The notes under the pieces are model-generated. The model had not been told where the DNA came from. It saw nothing but the letters and a program-made list of their open reading frames with translations, and did not search any database. A program made the translations under genes and the position numbers. Shown one piece after another: positions 51,528-60,999 of a stretch of 64,000 bases of DNA. This stretch comes from AP-15 sp963733945 (GTDB lineage: Bacteria > Pseudomonadota > Alphaproteobacteria > ATCC43930 > CGMCC-115725). Positions within the stretch are counted from its first letter, which is position 1, and every line of letters begins with the position of its first letter. Where the stretch lies: contig CAVTFD010000026.1 in NCBI GenBank assembly GCA_963733945.1, positions 62,001-126,000 on the forward strand, in the 5' to 3' direction.

Positions 51528-52249
51528 GCAAGGCTCAGGCCGAGCGCGACGCGCTGACGCCGGGTCAGCTCGGCGATGCCGGCGCGCGCGAGCCGCAGCA
51601 TCTCGCCGAACAGCGCTTCGTCGAACGGGGCGCCCTCGGCGGTCGCCTGGATCTCGACGATGCCGCCGGTGCCGGTCAGTACGAAATTGGCGTCGGTCAT
51701 CGCCTGCGAATCCTCGGCGTAATCAAGGTCGAGCACGGCATGGCCGGCGACGACGCCGCACGACACTGCGGCGACGCTGTCGGCGAGGGGCAGGGCGGCC
51801 AGCTGGCCCGCCGAGACCAGGCGCTGAAACGCCTGGTGCAACGCCACATAGCTGCCGGTGACGGCGGCGGTGCGGGTGCCGCCATCGGCCTGCAGGACGT
51901 CGCAATCGATGCGGATTTGGCGCTCGCCGAGCTTTGCCAGATCGGTGACCGCGCGCAGGCTGCGCCCGATCAGCCGCTGGATCTCCTGGGTGCGCCCGCT
52001 CTGCCGTCCGCGCGCCGCCTCGCGGTCGGTGCGGGTATGGGTCGAGCGCGGCAGCATGCCGTACTCGGCGGTGACCCAGCCCTTACCCGAATTGCGCAGA
52101 AACGGCGGCACCCGCTCCTCGACCGAGGCGGTGCACAACACATGGGTGTCGCCGAATTTCGCCAGGCACGAGCCCTCGGCGTATTTGGCCACACCCGGTT
52201 CGAGGCTGACCGGGCGCATCGCATCGGGGCCGCGTCCCGAAGGTCGCAT
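51524..52249 (-). CDS. rph: Ribonuclease PH
   Basis: Phosphate-dependent exonuclease that trims tRNA 3' ends; 241 aa. Signatures are MRPSGRGPDAMRPVSLEPGV, GDTHVLCTASVEERVPPFLR, GWVTAEYGMLPRSTHTRTDR, EIQRLIGRSLRAVTDLAKLG with the phosphate-site Arg residues, DCDVLQADGGTRTAAVTGSY and the C-terminal VEIQATAEGAPF. Translationally coupled to rdgB. Confidence 0.97.
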   Translation of the reverse strand: MRPSGRGPDAMRPVSLEPGVAKYAEGSCLAKFGDTHVLCTASVEERVPPFLRNSGKGWVTAEYGMLPRSTHTRTDREAARGRQSGRTQEIQRLIGRSLRAVTDLAKLGERQIRIDCDVLQADGGTRTAAVTGSYVALHQAFQRLVSAGQLAALPLADSVAAVSCGVVAGHAVLDLDYAEDSQAMTDANFVLTGTGGIVEIQATAEGAPFDEALFGEMLRLARAGIAELTRRQRVALGLSLA

Positions 52250-52408
52250 CGCTGTCTCCGCCGAAGATGATCGGGTTAAGCGACGCTACTCGCCCCGCCC
52301 CACCGCGTCCAGCCTGCGAGGAGCCTGCGGCGATGATCGGCTGGCGTCCCCGGGCTGGCTCCTATCAGCGCTCCGGATCGGCGGCGATACTAATTCGATC
52401 CTGCGCCG

Positions 52409-52798
52409 TTAGGGCTTACCGGGCCGGGGCGGCGTTTTTGCAACCCTCGCCGGCGCCTCTCCTGTGCTGTCAGGGATCTTCGCAATGAGAGTTGTTATAT
52501 CGTGACTGTTGAATTCAATGTGAACGCGGTAAGTGCCATTCGAATCTTTGCCCCGATACTCCCATACAACGGGGCCAGGCTCATCCGCGTCATCGGAAAA
52601 GGTTGTCCGCCATGGCTGGCCGAGCAACGCCTCGATCTGCGTTTTGGTGGTTTGGCCTGGGGTAACTTTCGCGAGAGTTGCCGAGCTGAAATCCCGAGCC
52701 TGCCCAGGTTCAACCGTGACATTCGCGCCATAGCCGCTCGACCCCGCAAGACAGCATAGCGCGAACGCAATTGCCGGGAAGAACCACTTGGCAGTCAT
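52409..52798 (-). CDS. BamE/SmpA-like exported small protein
   Basis: 129 aa protein with a signal peptide (FFPAIAFALCCLAGSSGYGA). The mature part has the BamE/SmpA/OmlA-like pattern: LAKVTPGQTTKTQIEALLGQ, PWRT, PVVWEYRGKDSNGTYRVHIE, then a last strand and a Pro-rich tail. No lipobox is in the usual position, although the signal has CC at residues 15-16. It may be an outer-membrane assembly accessory or a general stress protein; the match is to the fold, not to true BamE. Confidence 0.65.
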   Translation of the reverse strand: MTAKWFFPAIAFALCCLAGSSGYGANVTVEPGQARDFSSATLAKVTPGQTTKTQIEALLGQPWRTTFSDDADEPGPVVWEYRGKDSNGTYRVHIEFNSHDITTLIAKIPDSTGEAPARVAKTPPRPGKP

Positions 52799-52921
52799 GG
52801 CCTTTTTTCACTCCGGCTTCACTTCACAGGTCTGACCCGATGCCGGCGCTAGTGCTAGAGGAGGGGAACCCGGCCAAATTGGATAAATAGCTTGGCACGG
52901 GTTCCGTCAACGAGTGGGAAC

Positions 52922-54691
52922 CTATTCTTCTTTTAGCGGCGGAGGCATCCATACTGGCTGCATTGGCGGCGACGTTATCGGGGGTGCCGTTACCACTTTC
53001 AAGGCGTCGCCCGTTAGTTTCAACACCGTCATGCCGGAACCGGCACGGTCGAGATTATAAATATAGCCTCGATCATCTACCTCCCCTAGGTCGGAGAAGA
53101 TCGCATTGCGGCAGTAATTCGTATTACCCTGATACGTCCCACAAGTTGAAATGGTGTTTTTATTCTTCGCCTGAATGAAATAGCCGACCCGTCTCGGGTT
53201 GTATGGATCGCGGATGTCCCAAATCTGCAGCCCGGCGTTGAACATCGCGGCGACGACGATCCTGCCATAATAGGGAGCATAAATCTGCCGATTGAGCTCA
53301 TGGGAGCCAAAGCGCGCTCCCTTGGCGCAGAAATCTCCCGGAAACTGGCCGACCGTCATCGAGGAAATTGGCCAGATCGCCAGAGGGTTGGTTATGTCGA
53401 GCAGCTGCGGGTTTTTCCACGGTTGCCCTAGGCAGTTGTTGGTGGTGTCTTCCGAAGTGACCCCCAGGAGATTGTATTTCTGTGGTGTACCGTCGACGAA
53501 ATTTTCCTGCGATTGTGGAATCGGCACCCCGAAGATCGGGATACTGGTATGCCCGCCCTGGTTGGGATTCGTTGTAGTGTAGCTGATCTGCGGATAGAGC
53601 AAATCGGCCTGGGACGGATTGTTCGGACAGTTCGTCGGGTCGGCCGACACCGTGCAGCCGGTCAGCAGCTTCTGGCGGTCAACAATTTGAAAGACGCCGG
53701 TACTGCTCACTCCATAAGGGAGGTACACCCGATTGTTGTACAGGCCCCCGGAGTACACCTGATGAACCATTTCAGGATTGCCGGGCCCGGCAGGATTGGT
53801 GACCCCTTCGTAACATGGGGTCCCGGCGATGAGCCCCGTGGGATCGTTGTAGCAGCTCAGCGCCGCAGGGGACGCACCAGGCTGTTGACCAACCAGCCCC
53901 CACTGGCGGATTAACACCGGTTTTGCCGGATTGCTCAGATTAAAGATATAGACGTGCTGGCCCGAGTACCATCCGTCGGACTTGCTGCCGGCGATCACGT
54001 ACGCGATCCCGGTGTCGCATTCCCACCAAATATGGTGTGTGAAGTTTAGTCCAGTTAGGATTGGGGGTCCGATCTCAAACGGCGCCGTTGGATCTGTGAC
54101 ATCCCAAACCTCCTGATCGATCGACCCATCGTGCCGAACTATGTACCATTTGTTCGGCGGCAGACCGGGCGACGGCGACGCCATATTCAAAGTGTTGCTG
54201 CCGCATACCGCCACATGCGACGAGCTACCCTGTGTTGAGGGAATGTGGTACAGAAACACTGGGTTATTGGCGTAGGTGACGTCTATAAGCGAGGTGCCGT
54301 TCGGCTCGACTTTTTGTGTCAGCGGGTTGTAGGCGCTGCCGCCACTGTCGGTCATGTACAGGATATAGCGGCCATTTTCGTTTTCGATCCAACCGTCGTC
54401 AGAACTGGGGCGCCCCTGGTTTTTGTTGAAGCCCACCACTTTCATGTTCCAGATCAATTCCTCGTTCCATCCATTGGGTGGAGGAACCGGCAGCGGCGGG
54501 AGGCCGGCCGCCCCCTCTTCACCTTCATTGAGCGTGACATTCGGGACGTTCGGGCCGTCCGGTAAATAGCCGAGCCCGGCTTGGCCTCCTGCCCAGGCTA
54601 CGCCGCCCAATCCGAAAACGAGACCGGAAAGAGCAGCTAGAAACGATAGCCCGAAGCCTCGGGTTGTTCGACGCACCTTACTCATGTTCAA
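52922..54691 (-). CDS. Large secreted LVIVD-repeat protein
   Basis: 589 aa with a signal peptide (FGLSFLAALSGLVFGLGGVA). The mature part holds LVIVD-type beta-propeller repeats, e.g. HVYIFNLSNPAKPVLIRQWG, NRVYLPYGVSSTGVFQIVDR and LQIWDIRDPYNPRRVGYFIQ. Other conserved stretches include NPVFLYHIPSTQGSSSHVAV and GDFCAKGARFGSHELNRQIY. Base composition is less GC-rich than in neighbours, and codon use looks different, which hints at acquisition. The LVIVD family has no experimentally settled function; a cell-surface propeller is likely. A fragment of a second member lies 0.4 kb upstream. Confidence 0.82.
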   Translation of the reverse strand: MNMSKVRRTTRGFGLSFLAALSGLVFGLGGVAWAGGQAGLGYLPDGPNVPNVTLNEGEEGAAGLPPLPVPPPNGWNEELIWNMKVVGFNKNQGRPSSDDGWIENENGRYILYMTDSGGSAYNPLTQKVEPNGTSLIDVTYANNPVFLYHIPSTQGSSSHVAVCGSNTLNMASPSPGLPPNKWYIVRHDGSIDQEVWDVTDPTAPFEIGPPILTGLNFTHHIWWECDTGIAYVIAGSKSDGWYSGQHVYIFNLSNPAKPVLIRQWGLVGQQPGASPAALSCYNDPTGLIAGTPCYEGVTNPAGPGNPEMVHQVYSGGLYNNRVYLPYGVSSTGVFQIVDRQKLLTGCTVSADPTNCPNNPSQADLLYPQISYTTTNPNQGGHTSIPIFGVPIPQSQENFVDGTPQKYNLLGVTSEDTTNNCLGQPWKNPQLLDITNPLAIWPISSMTVGQFPGDFCAKGARFGSHELNRQIYAPYYGRIVVAAMFNAGLQIWDIRDPYNPRRVGYFIQAKNKNTISTCGTYQGNTNYCRNAIFSDLGEVDDRGYIYNLDRAGSGMTVLKLTGDALKVVTAPPITSPPMQPVWMPPPLKEE

Positions 54692-55057
54692 TCCCTCCTA
54701 GGTCGTCCTCCAACCGCACGATTTTTGTCCCCTACTCGCCAGCGCCGCGCTCAGTCCGCGACAACCATCAGACGACGTCAGCTTGTTGTAGGATTCGTTC
54801 CCTAAGTCCTCCCTGCGGCAATCTCGGGGTTTCCAAACAATATTAAGGCCCGGACACCGATCCTTAGCCAACCGTGAGCATAATTTTCCTGTCCCGTGTC
54901 CCAAGCTCAAGCGTGTTGCTCGACGAAATCATAGCGTTTCACCGATTTTTCGTGCTGTCAATGGATTGGCCTATGGCTAAGCGTCTTGTTAACGAATTGG
55001 TAAGCTGTATGGGTTATCGCCACGGACCGCTCGTTATGCTTAACCGGAGCGTTTAGC
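54692..55057. other. AT-richer intergenic region upstream of the LVIVD gene
   Basis: 366 bp upstream of the LVIVD gene, with clearly lower GC than its surroundings. It should hold the promoter of that gene. I see no protein fit, RNA gene or clear inverted repeat, only a relic of a paralogous gene just beyond it. Confidence 0.4.
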
Positions 55058-55177
55058 CCAAACCTGCAGCCCCGCGTTGAACATCGCGACGATCGGCAGC
55101 CGGCCGTAATAGGCCGGGTAGATCTGGCGGTAGATCTCATGGACGGCGAACCCCGATCCATTGGCGCAAAAATCTCC
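55058..55177 (-). pseudogene. Fragment of a second LVIVD-repeat protein gene
   Basis: Forty uninterrupted codons on the minus strand translate to GDFCANGSGFAVHEIYRQIY, then PAYYGRLPIVAMFNAGLQVW. Aligned without gaps to GDFCAKGARFGSHELNRQIY onward in the LVIVD protein, 26 of 40 residues are identical. The similarity stops at both ends; the flanking sequence is the PhnB-like gene stop on one side and non-coding DNA on the other. It is what remains of a paralogue, not a recent copy. Confidence 0.8.
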
Positions 55178-55188
55178 TCGGATTGCAT

Positions 55189-55677
55189 TCAGGCGGATGG
55201 GGCAACGCTGTTGGCGGCGCGCTCAAGCGCCGCGATGTTGATGCGCTTCATTTGCATCATCGCGCCGAAGGCGCGTCTTGCCCGGGCGGGATCAGCATCG
55301 CCGATGAGCCTGATAAGCTGGCGCGGAACGATCTGCCACGAAACGCCAAAGCGGTCTTTCACCCAGCCGCATTGCTCCGCTTCGGGCACTGCCGAGAGCG
55401 CGTCGGCGAGGCGGTCGGCCTCGGCCTGGGTCTCCACGGGTATCTGGAAGGAGATCGCCTCATTGAACCGGAACAGGGGTCCACCGTTCAGCCCGGTGAA
55501 TGGCCGACCCATCAGGGTGAACTCGACCGTCAGCACGTCGCCTGCCTTGCCCGAAGGGTAGTCACTCGGGGCGCGATGGACAGCATCGACGCGGCTGTCG
55601 GGAAACAGCGAGGCGTAGAAATCGGCTGCCTCTTCAGCTTTGCCGTCGAACCAGAGGCAGGGGGTAATGCTCCGCAT
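55189..55677 (-). CDS. PhnB-like VOC-superfamily protein
   Basis: 162 aa protein of the PhnB / 3-demethylubiquinone-9 methyltransferase-like VOC family. Segments: ITPCLWFDGKAEEAADFYAS, GDVLTVEFTLMGRPFTGLNG, FNEAISFQIPVETQAEADRL, CGWVKDRFGVSWQIVPRQLI. Despite the family name these are not SAM methyltransferases, and their function is unproven. Its 3' end borders the LVIVD relic by 11 bp. Confidence 0.88.
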   Translation of the reverse strand: MRSITPCLWFDGKAEEAADFYASLFPDSRVDAVHRAPSDYPSGKAGDVLTVEFTLMGRPFTGLNGGPLFRFNEAISFQIPVETQAEADRLADALSAVPEAEQCGWVKDRFGVSWQIVPRQLIRLIGDADPARARRAFGAMMQMKRINIAALERAANSVAPSA

Positions 55678-55707
55678 GGGTTCTCCTCCTATTAGCAGTC
55701 GTGTCGA

Positions 55708-56307
55708 TTACCCGCGCATCGCTTGCGCGCGGCCCTTCTCCGATAGGCTGCGGAAGGTGATCGACCAGCGTGCCACTTCCATCGCGGCGATGCTGTGCTC
55801 CCATTGATGCCGGGCCTCGCCGGTCAAGTGATAGATCGATCGCGGCGCCAACACCACCGACGTCCGATCGAAACCACCCGGCCTGCGTCGCCGGAAACGC
55901 ATCATCGCCGGGGCGCCCAGCGAGATGCCGAGGACATGCTCGAACACCGGCCGGTCGCGGTGCCAGCCGATCCCGGCCCCCGGATCGTAGCGGATCAGCA
56001 GGGTCTGGACGAGTTCGTCCGGTTGCAGGCAGGCGAACCGCGCCGCCTTCGCCCGAAGTGGCAACAGCCAATCAGGGATCGCCTCGGAGGGTGCGAAACT
56101 GGCATCGTCGAAGTCATAACGCCAGCCGTAGGAGGCGGTCAGCCGCTTGCCTAGCCATCCATGGAACCGGAAGGGCGAGAGTTGGGCAGCGTTCACCCGC
56201 GCGATCAACGCGCGCTCCTCGGATCGCGTGACGATGGCGCCGGCCTGGGACAATCCGGCGAGGCGTGGCTCATCAAACAGATCGGGCTGGGCAGCGATCA
56301 GGGTCAT
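55708..56307 (-). CDS. AlkB-like 2-oxoglutarate/Fe(II) dioxygenase
   Basis: DNA/RNA demethylase fold of 199 aa that repairs alkylated bases oxidatively. The metal triad is visible: HRD in GAGIGWHRDRPVFEHV and the distal His in LTGEARHQWEHSI; the 2-oxoglutarate Arg is in RWSITFRSL, and SLGAPAMMRFRRR is the substrate-side strand. It resembles the short AlkB type of Alphaproteobacteria. The ATG at 56307 has a poor ribosome site; translation further upstream has no similarity. Confidence 0.9.
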   Translation of the reverse strand: MTLIAAQPDLFDEPRLAGLSQAGAIVTRSEERALIARVNAAQLSPFRFHGWLGKRLTASYGWRYDFDDASFAPSEAIPDWLLPLRAKAARFACLQPDELVQTLLIRYDPGAGIGWHRDRPVFEHVLGISLGAPAMMRFRRRRPGGFDRTSVVLAPRSIYHLTGEARHQWEHSIAAMEVARWSITFRSLSEKGRAQAMRG

Positions 56308-56429
56308 TCTTTCGGGAGCTGGTGTCGCCGCCACCCTATGTGGGCAGCGATCCGAGACGATCCACCGAATACAAGGTTGTTGCGGCGACGTCGTGGCGGT
56401 GGCGGGACCCGACCGGATGGTGCGCATCG

Positions 56430-59400
56430 CTATTCGGCTGCCGCGCTCTGCCGTTGCGTGACGAGTCGCAGAACGCCGACGAGATCGGCCTTGCCCGACC
56501 CGAGGACCGGTAATTTGTCGACCACCATCACCTCTGCCGGCGCCAGCAAATCCGGAGCTCCCTTGCTCTTGGCATAGGCTTGGAAGACGGCGCGCGTCGC
56601 GCCCTTTTTTTCGGTGACCAACACAAGGCGTTCGCCCCGGCGCGGATCGGGTTCGGTGACGACGGCCGACTGGGCATCGGGCCACAGTTCGGATGCGAGC
56701 GTCTCGACCGCCGCCAGTGAGATCATCTCGCCGCCGATCTTGGCGAAACGCTTTGCCCGGCCCAGGATCGTCATAAAGCCGTCGCGGTCGATCGTCACGA
56801 TGTCGCCGGTATCGTGCCAGCCTTGTTCCGGTGGCACGAGAACGCCCGGCCGATCGGATTTGAGGTAGCCGAGCATGACGTTAGGGCCGCGCACGTAGAG
56901 CCGCCCGCCCTCCTCGACGCCGGGCACCGCTTCGAGCCGCGCTTCGATGCCGGGCAGCAATCGCCCGACCGTGCCGAAGCGGTTGAACATCGGCGTGTTG
57001 AGGGCGAGCGCAGGCGCGGTTTCGGTGACGCCGTAGCCCTCCAGAATCCGCAGGCCGAATTTCTGGGACCACAGTCGGCGGGTCGCCTCCTTGACCGGCT
57101 CGGCGCCGGCGAGCACGTAGCGCACCGAGCGAAAATCGTAAGGATGCGCCGCGCGCGCATAGCCCGACAGAAAGGTGTCGGTGCCGAAAAGGATCGTCGC
57201 GTTGGCACCGTAGACGAGCTCGGGGACGATGCGATAGTGCAACGGCGAAGGGTAGAGAAAAACCGGCACTCCGGATACCAGCGGCAAAACCAGCCCGACG
57301 GTCAGCCCGAAGGCGTGAAACACCGGCAAGGTGTTGAAGACCTTGTCGGTGCGGCCAAAGTCGATGCGCGCCGCGGCCTGGGCCGCATTGCACAGCATGT
57401 TGCGGTGGGAGAGCACGACGCCCTTGGGTGTGCCCTCCGAGCCCGAGGTGAACAAGATCGCGGCTGGCTCGTCCGGGTCGCGCGGCACCAGAGCTCGGCG
57501 ATAGCGAATGAACGCGCGAATTCTGTCAACGCTCGAAACCGTCGCGCGCAGATCCTCGAGATAGATGATGCGGGCCTTCTCGGCGAGCGCTTCGACCAGC
57601 TTGTCGAGCCTCGCCCTCTCGACAAAGGCACGCGACGTGACGATCGTTCCGACCTCGGCGGCGGTGCACGCGGCTTGGACGTTGGCGACGCCCGCGGTGA
57701 AGTTGATCATGGCCGGGACGCGTCCCGCCGACATCATGCCAAGCAAGGTCGCGGCGGCCCCATTGGCATTGGGCAGCATCACGCCCACTGCCTCGCCCTC
57801 GCCCGCGAGGGCGGTGAACTTGCCGGCCAACACCCGGGCGGCAACCATAAGCTTCCGGTAATTGAGCTTGCCGGTGACCGGGTCCTCGACCGCGATGCGG
57901 CTCCAGCCCTGGATCTTCCCCGCTTCGACTACCGCATCGACGACGGTGCGGTCGGTGGGCGTCGTGCGGAAGATTAGGTCGGACATGATCTGGTAGAGCA
58001 TCGCTCCCGCCGCCTGGCGGCGTGCCCTGCCTTTCAGCGCATCGTCGACGGTGAGACGCACCGGCTCGAGCACCGTGACCCTGACCTTGGGAAACCACCG
58101 GCGGCGAACCTGCGCGCGGCTGAGGCGCGAGAAGATCGTGGCTTCGAGACCCTCGATGCGGACGGGCACAACCATCGCGCCGGATTTCTCGGCAATCAGC
58201 GCGGCCCCGTCGTAGACCTTCATCAGTTGGCCGGTGACCGTGATGCGCCCTTCCGGGAAAATCACCAAGGTGTCGCCGTTCCTGACGGCTTGAATGAGCT
58301 TCCGCGTCCCCAATGGCCGGGCGGGGTCGAGCGGCATCGCGCGCGTCAGCTTTATCAGGGGCCTTGCCCACCACCGCTGCGCGATGCCGTGATCGACGGC
58401 GAAGACCGGTTCCTGGTTCAAGATCGAGAGGGCTACGGCGCCGTCGATAAAGCTCACATGGTTGAGCGCGATGATCGCGTTGGGGCCCGCCATGTCGAGA
58501 TTTTCACGGCCTTTGACCTCGAGCCGATAGAATGCACGCAGCAGGATCGACAGAAAGTCGTGGAAGGCATTGGTCGGCATGGTTTTGCCGATCCACAGGG
58601 AGGTGAGAAGACCAACGCCGGCGATGCCGAGGAACAGCATCGGGATGCCGACCCCCGCTCTCTGCAAGAGCGCCACGACAAGCGCACCTCCGACCATGAA
58701 CGCGGCGTTGAGCACGTTGACCGCGGCGACGGCGCGGGCGCGCCGCTCGGGTAGGGCCCAGGCTTGGATTGCCGCGAAGGACGGCACGATCATCAAACCG
58801 CCGGCAACCGCGAGAATGCCGAGAGCGACCACGGCATGCCAAGCGATCGGCCGTGCAAAAAAGGTCGACGGCGCCAAAGCGGTCGTTAGGTCGGTCGCCG
58901 GCAGGCGCAGCAATGCGAGGCCGAGGTCGAGCGCGCAGAGACCGATCAGTAGCGCGCCAATAGCGGTGGGCAGCAGGATTATGCGCCCTGCCGAGAGCCA
59001 AGCAGCAAGGCCGGACCCAACGCCGATAGCGACTGCGAAAACCGTGAGGAAGATCGTCACGACGGGTTCGGCGCCGTCGAGCGTGTGCATAACGAGGGAT
59101 GGCAGCAGCGACAGCAGGACTGCGCCGACCAGCCAGAAAATGCTGGTGACGACGGCACAGCGCCACAGCCGGGTATCTGCCCACAATTCGCCGAGCAACC
59201 TTCCGGTCGAGCGGAGGAGATTGGAATCGATCGCCAGATCCGGCGCCGCCCGCGCGGTTTTCGGGATGAACAGGCTGGCGCCCCAGCACAGGACGGCAAA
59301 CAGCATCATCGTGACGGCGAGTAACATGGGATCGCCGCCGTCCTTCATCGCGACGCCGCCGGCAATCGTGCCGCCGAGGATCGCCAGGAAAGTGGCGCCC

Positions 59401-59834
59401 TCGATTAGCGCATTGCCGGCCGGTAGCTCTCCCCGCTGCAAATGATCGGGAAGGATGCCGTATTTGATCGGCCCGAACAGGGCGCCGATCAGGCCGAACA
59501 GGAACAAGGCCAGGAACAGGAGTGGCACCGAATGCAGCTGGAAGCCGGTGATGGCAATGGCCGCCGCGCCGATTTCGACGAGCTTCAGGATGCGGGCCAC
59601 CAGCGCCTTGTCAAAGCGATCGGCGAGTTCGCCGCCGAGAGCCGACAGCAGAAAAAACGGCGCGATGAAGACGCCGCCCGCCGCTGTCACCAGCAACTCG
59701 GCCGCCTGGCCGCCGATCTTGAACAGGATCAGCAAGGCGAGGGCGTTCTTCAGAAAGTTGTCGTTGAAGGCAGAGAAGAACTGGCACCAGAACAAGGGTG
59801 CAAAGCGCCGGGATGCGAGAAGCGCTTGCGCCAT
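56430..59834 (-). CDS. Aas-like MFS / acyltransferase / acyl-ACP synthetase fusion
   Basis: Trifunctional membrane protein of 1134 aa. Residues 1-415 are an MFS lysophospholipid-flippase-like (LplT) domain (FWCQFFSAFNDNFLKNALAL). Residues 430-640 are a PlsC acyltransferase with H459-x4-D464 in LNHVSFIDG and FPEGR at 526-530. The rest is an AMP-forming acyl-ACP/CoA synthetase (ILFTSGSEGTPKGVVLSHRN, LEGYGVTETAPA). Together they can flip and reacylate lysophospholipids. The start is fixed by GGAGGT 4 nt before the ATG at 59834. It is the third gene of the pspA-yiaAB-aas operon under the TetR-type operators. Confidence 0.92.
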   Translation of the reverse strand: MAQALLASRRFAPLFWCQFFSAFNDNFLKNALALLILFKIGGQAAELLVTAAGGVFIAPFFLLSALGGELADRFDKALVARILKLVEIGAAAIAITGFQLHSVPLLFLALFLFGLIGALFGPIKYGILPDHLQRGELPAGNALIEGATFLAILGGTIAGGVAMKDGGDPMLLAVTMMLFAVLCWGASLFIPKTARAAPDLAIDSNLLRSTGRLLGELWADTRLWRCAVVTSIFWLVGAVLLSLLPSLVMHTLDGAEPVVTIFLTVFAVAIGVGSGLAAWLSAGRIILLPTAIGALLIGLCALDLGLALLRLPATDLTTALAPSTFFARPIAWHAVVALGILAVAGGLMIVPSFAAIQAWALPERRARAVAAVNVLNAAFMVGGALVVALLQRAGVGIPMLFLGIAGVGLLTSLWIGKTMPTNAFHDFLSILLRAFYRLEVKGRENLDMAGPNAIIALNHVSFIDGAVALSILNQEPVFAVDHGIAQRWWARPLIKLTRAMPLDPARPLGTRKLIQAVRNGDTLVIFPEGRITVTGQLMKVYDGAALIAEKSGAMVVPVRIEGLEATIFSRLSRAQVRRRWFPKVRVTVLEPVRLTVDDALKGRARRQAAGAMLYQIMSDLIFRTTPTDRTVVDAVVEAGKIQGWSRIAVEDPVTGKLNYRKLMVAARVLAGKFTALAGEGEAVGVMLPNANGAAATLLGMMSAGRVPAMINFTAGVANVQAACTAAEVGTIVTSRAFVERARLDKLVEALAEKARIIYLEDLRATVSSVDRIRAFIRYRRALVPRDPDEPAAILFTSGSEGTPKGVVLSHRNMLCNAAQAAARIDFGRTDKVFNTLPVFHAFGLTVGLVLPLVSGVPVFLYPSPLHYRIVPELVYGANATILFGTDTFLSGYARAAHPYDFRSVRYVLAGAEPVKEATRRLWSQKFGLRILEGYGVTETAPALALNTPMFNRFGTVGRLLPGIEARLEAVPGVEEGGRLYVRGPNVMLGYLKSDRPGVLVPPEQGWHDTGDIVTIDRDGFMTILGRAKRFAKIGGEMISLAAVETLASELWPDAQSAVVTEPDPRRGERLVLVTEKKGATRAVFQAYAKSKGAPDLLAPAEVMVVDKLPVLGSGKADLVGVLRLVTQRQSAAAE

Positions 59835-59874
59835 CTTTACCTCCAAGGCTCGCGGGCGGCTGGGAGCCTGCGGT

Positions 59875-60153
59875 TCATGGCTGTCCCTTGGCGACATCCA
59901 TCAGCTGGCGCTCGATCTTGGCGTCCTCGATCCGGATTGCGAGCTTGCCGGCTTCCTCGTTATCGCGGATCGTCTTGGTTAGCGTGATGCAGGACTGGAT
60001 CATCATGACGATGCCCATGACGAGATAGCCCTTCAGCGCGAGATCGATGGGCATCAGGATGATGCCGGCGACCACCATAGCGAGCGCGGCGGCAAAGGAG
60101 GCGTAGGTAAAGACGATCCACGGCTGACTGTGGTGAACGACTGGGTTGTTCAT
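59875..60153 (-). CDS. YiaA/YiaB two-helix inner-membrane protein
   Basis: 92 aa YiaAB-domain protein with two helix pairs (FTYASFAAALAMVVAGIILM and LKGYLVMGIVMMIQSCITLT), then a charged tail. E. coli YiaA/B are linked to envelope stress and are otherwise unknown. It has an AGGAGC ribosome site and lies between pspA and the Aas-like gene, 36 and 40 bp from them, so all three are one transcription unit. Confidence 0.85.
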   Translation of the reverse strand: MNNPVVHHSQPWIVFTYASFAAALAMVVAGIILMPIDLALKGYLVMGIVMMIQSCITLTKTIRDNEEAGKLAIRIEDAKIERQLMDVAKGQP

Positions 60154-60189
60154 CGTAATGCTCCTGTGATTAAGCGTGCGGAAACAAGA

Positions 60190-60900
60190 TCAGACGCCGG
60201 GCGCCGGCTTGCCGCCGGCAGCCCGTTGCCGCAACCGGGCGAGCACGTCTGCGGCATTGGGTTTGAGGCGGGGCCCGAAACCCTCCGCCGAGAGTTTTTC
60301 TGCGACGGCGATCGGGCCGCTCGCGGCGTCGAGTGCGTCGAATGACGCTTCGGCGGCATCGGCTTCGACCTGATGTTCGCGCAGGCGGGAGAGCGTCGCC
60401 TCGGCTTCCGCAAGCGTGCCCTCGAAAATCGGAGCGGCCTCGATCCGTCCTCGCCGCGCGACCCGAACCGCCTCTCGCGCCCGTGCGATCCGCCACCCAC
60501 GCTCGAGCTGCGAGAGCCGGATCTGCTGCTGCAGGACATGGCTCCGCAGCTTTGCGATCTCGGCGGCAAAAAGGGCGCGAGCCGTCAGCGAAGCATCGCG
60601 GTCGGCCTCGAGAGTCGCAATGGCCTCGGCGGCCTCTGCCGCGAGGTCGTCGCGTTCGGCCGCGATGGCGGCAACCGCACGTGTCTCAAGATCCTCGATC
60701 CGGGCTCGGGTCGCGTCCAGCCGCTGCCCCTCCTGGCTCTCCTGGGCGATGGCGACCGCCAGCGCCTTCTTTGCTCTGTCGAGCGCCCCGGCAGCATCGC
60801 GCATCTGCTGGTCGAGGATCGCCAGCGCATTCTGATCGGCGACCTCCTCGCCGATCGCGACGACGCGCCCGCGAACCAGCGTCACCAGGGGTTTGAACAT
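60190..60900 (-). CDS. pspA: PspA/IM30-family membrane-stress protein
   Basis: 236 aa coiled-coil protein of the PspA/Vipp1 (ESCRT-III-like) family that binds stressed membranes and preserves the proton gradient. The N-terminal amphipathic helix (MFKPLVTLVRGRVVAIGEEV) is followed by a long Ala/Glu/Arg-rich coiled coil (ALDRAKKALAVAIAQESQEG through RDASLTARALFAAEIAKLRS) and a short C-terminal part. The ATG at 60900 follows GGAGG by 4 nt. Three TGAAC-N3-GTTCA operators lie directly upstream. No pspF or pspB/C is nearby, so control by the divergent TetR gene is expected. Confidence 0.85.
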   Translation of the reverse strand: MFKPLVTLVRGRVVAIGEEVADQNALAILDQQMRDAAGALDRAKKALAVAIAQESQEGQRLDATRARIEDLETRAVAAIAAERDDLAAEAAEAIATLEADRDASLTARALFAAEIAKLRSHVLQQQIRLSQLERGWRIARAREAVRVARRGRIEAAPIFEGTLAEAEATLSRLREHQVEADAAEASFDALDAASGPIAVAEKLSAEGFGPRLKPNAADVLARLRQRAAGGKPAPGV

Positions 60901-60914
60901 CCTTGCCTCCATAA

Positions 60915-60984
60915 TGAACATCGTTCAAAATTAAATCTAGCATCTCTGTGAACGACGTTCAACAGCGAAGTTGAACGAAGTTCA
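60915..60984. promoter_or_regulatory. Three TGAAC-N3-GTTCA operators between pspA and tetR
   Basis: TGAACATCGTTCA (60915-60927), TGAACGACGTTCA (60949-60961) and TGAACGAAGTTCA (60972-60984) are 13 bp palindromes with perfect 5 bp arms and 3 bp spacers, in the 99 bp divergent region. Their centres are 34 and 23 bp apart. They flank both promoters: one by the pspA start, one by the tetR ribosome site, one between. This is the expected target of the divergently encoded TetR protein, giving joint and autogenous control. Confidence 0.85.
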
Positions 60985-60999
60985 GACCCGGAGGGATTT

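Noticed and set aside
55189..55677. Ubiquinone methyltransferase function for the PhnB-like gene.
   Set aside because: The family name is historical; the protein has a VOC fold and no SAM-binding motif.
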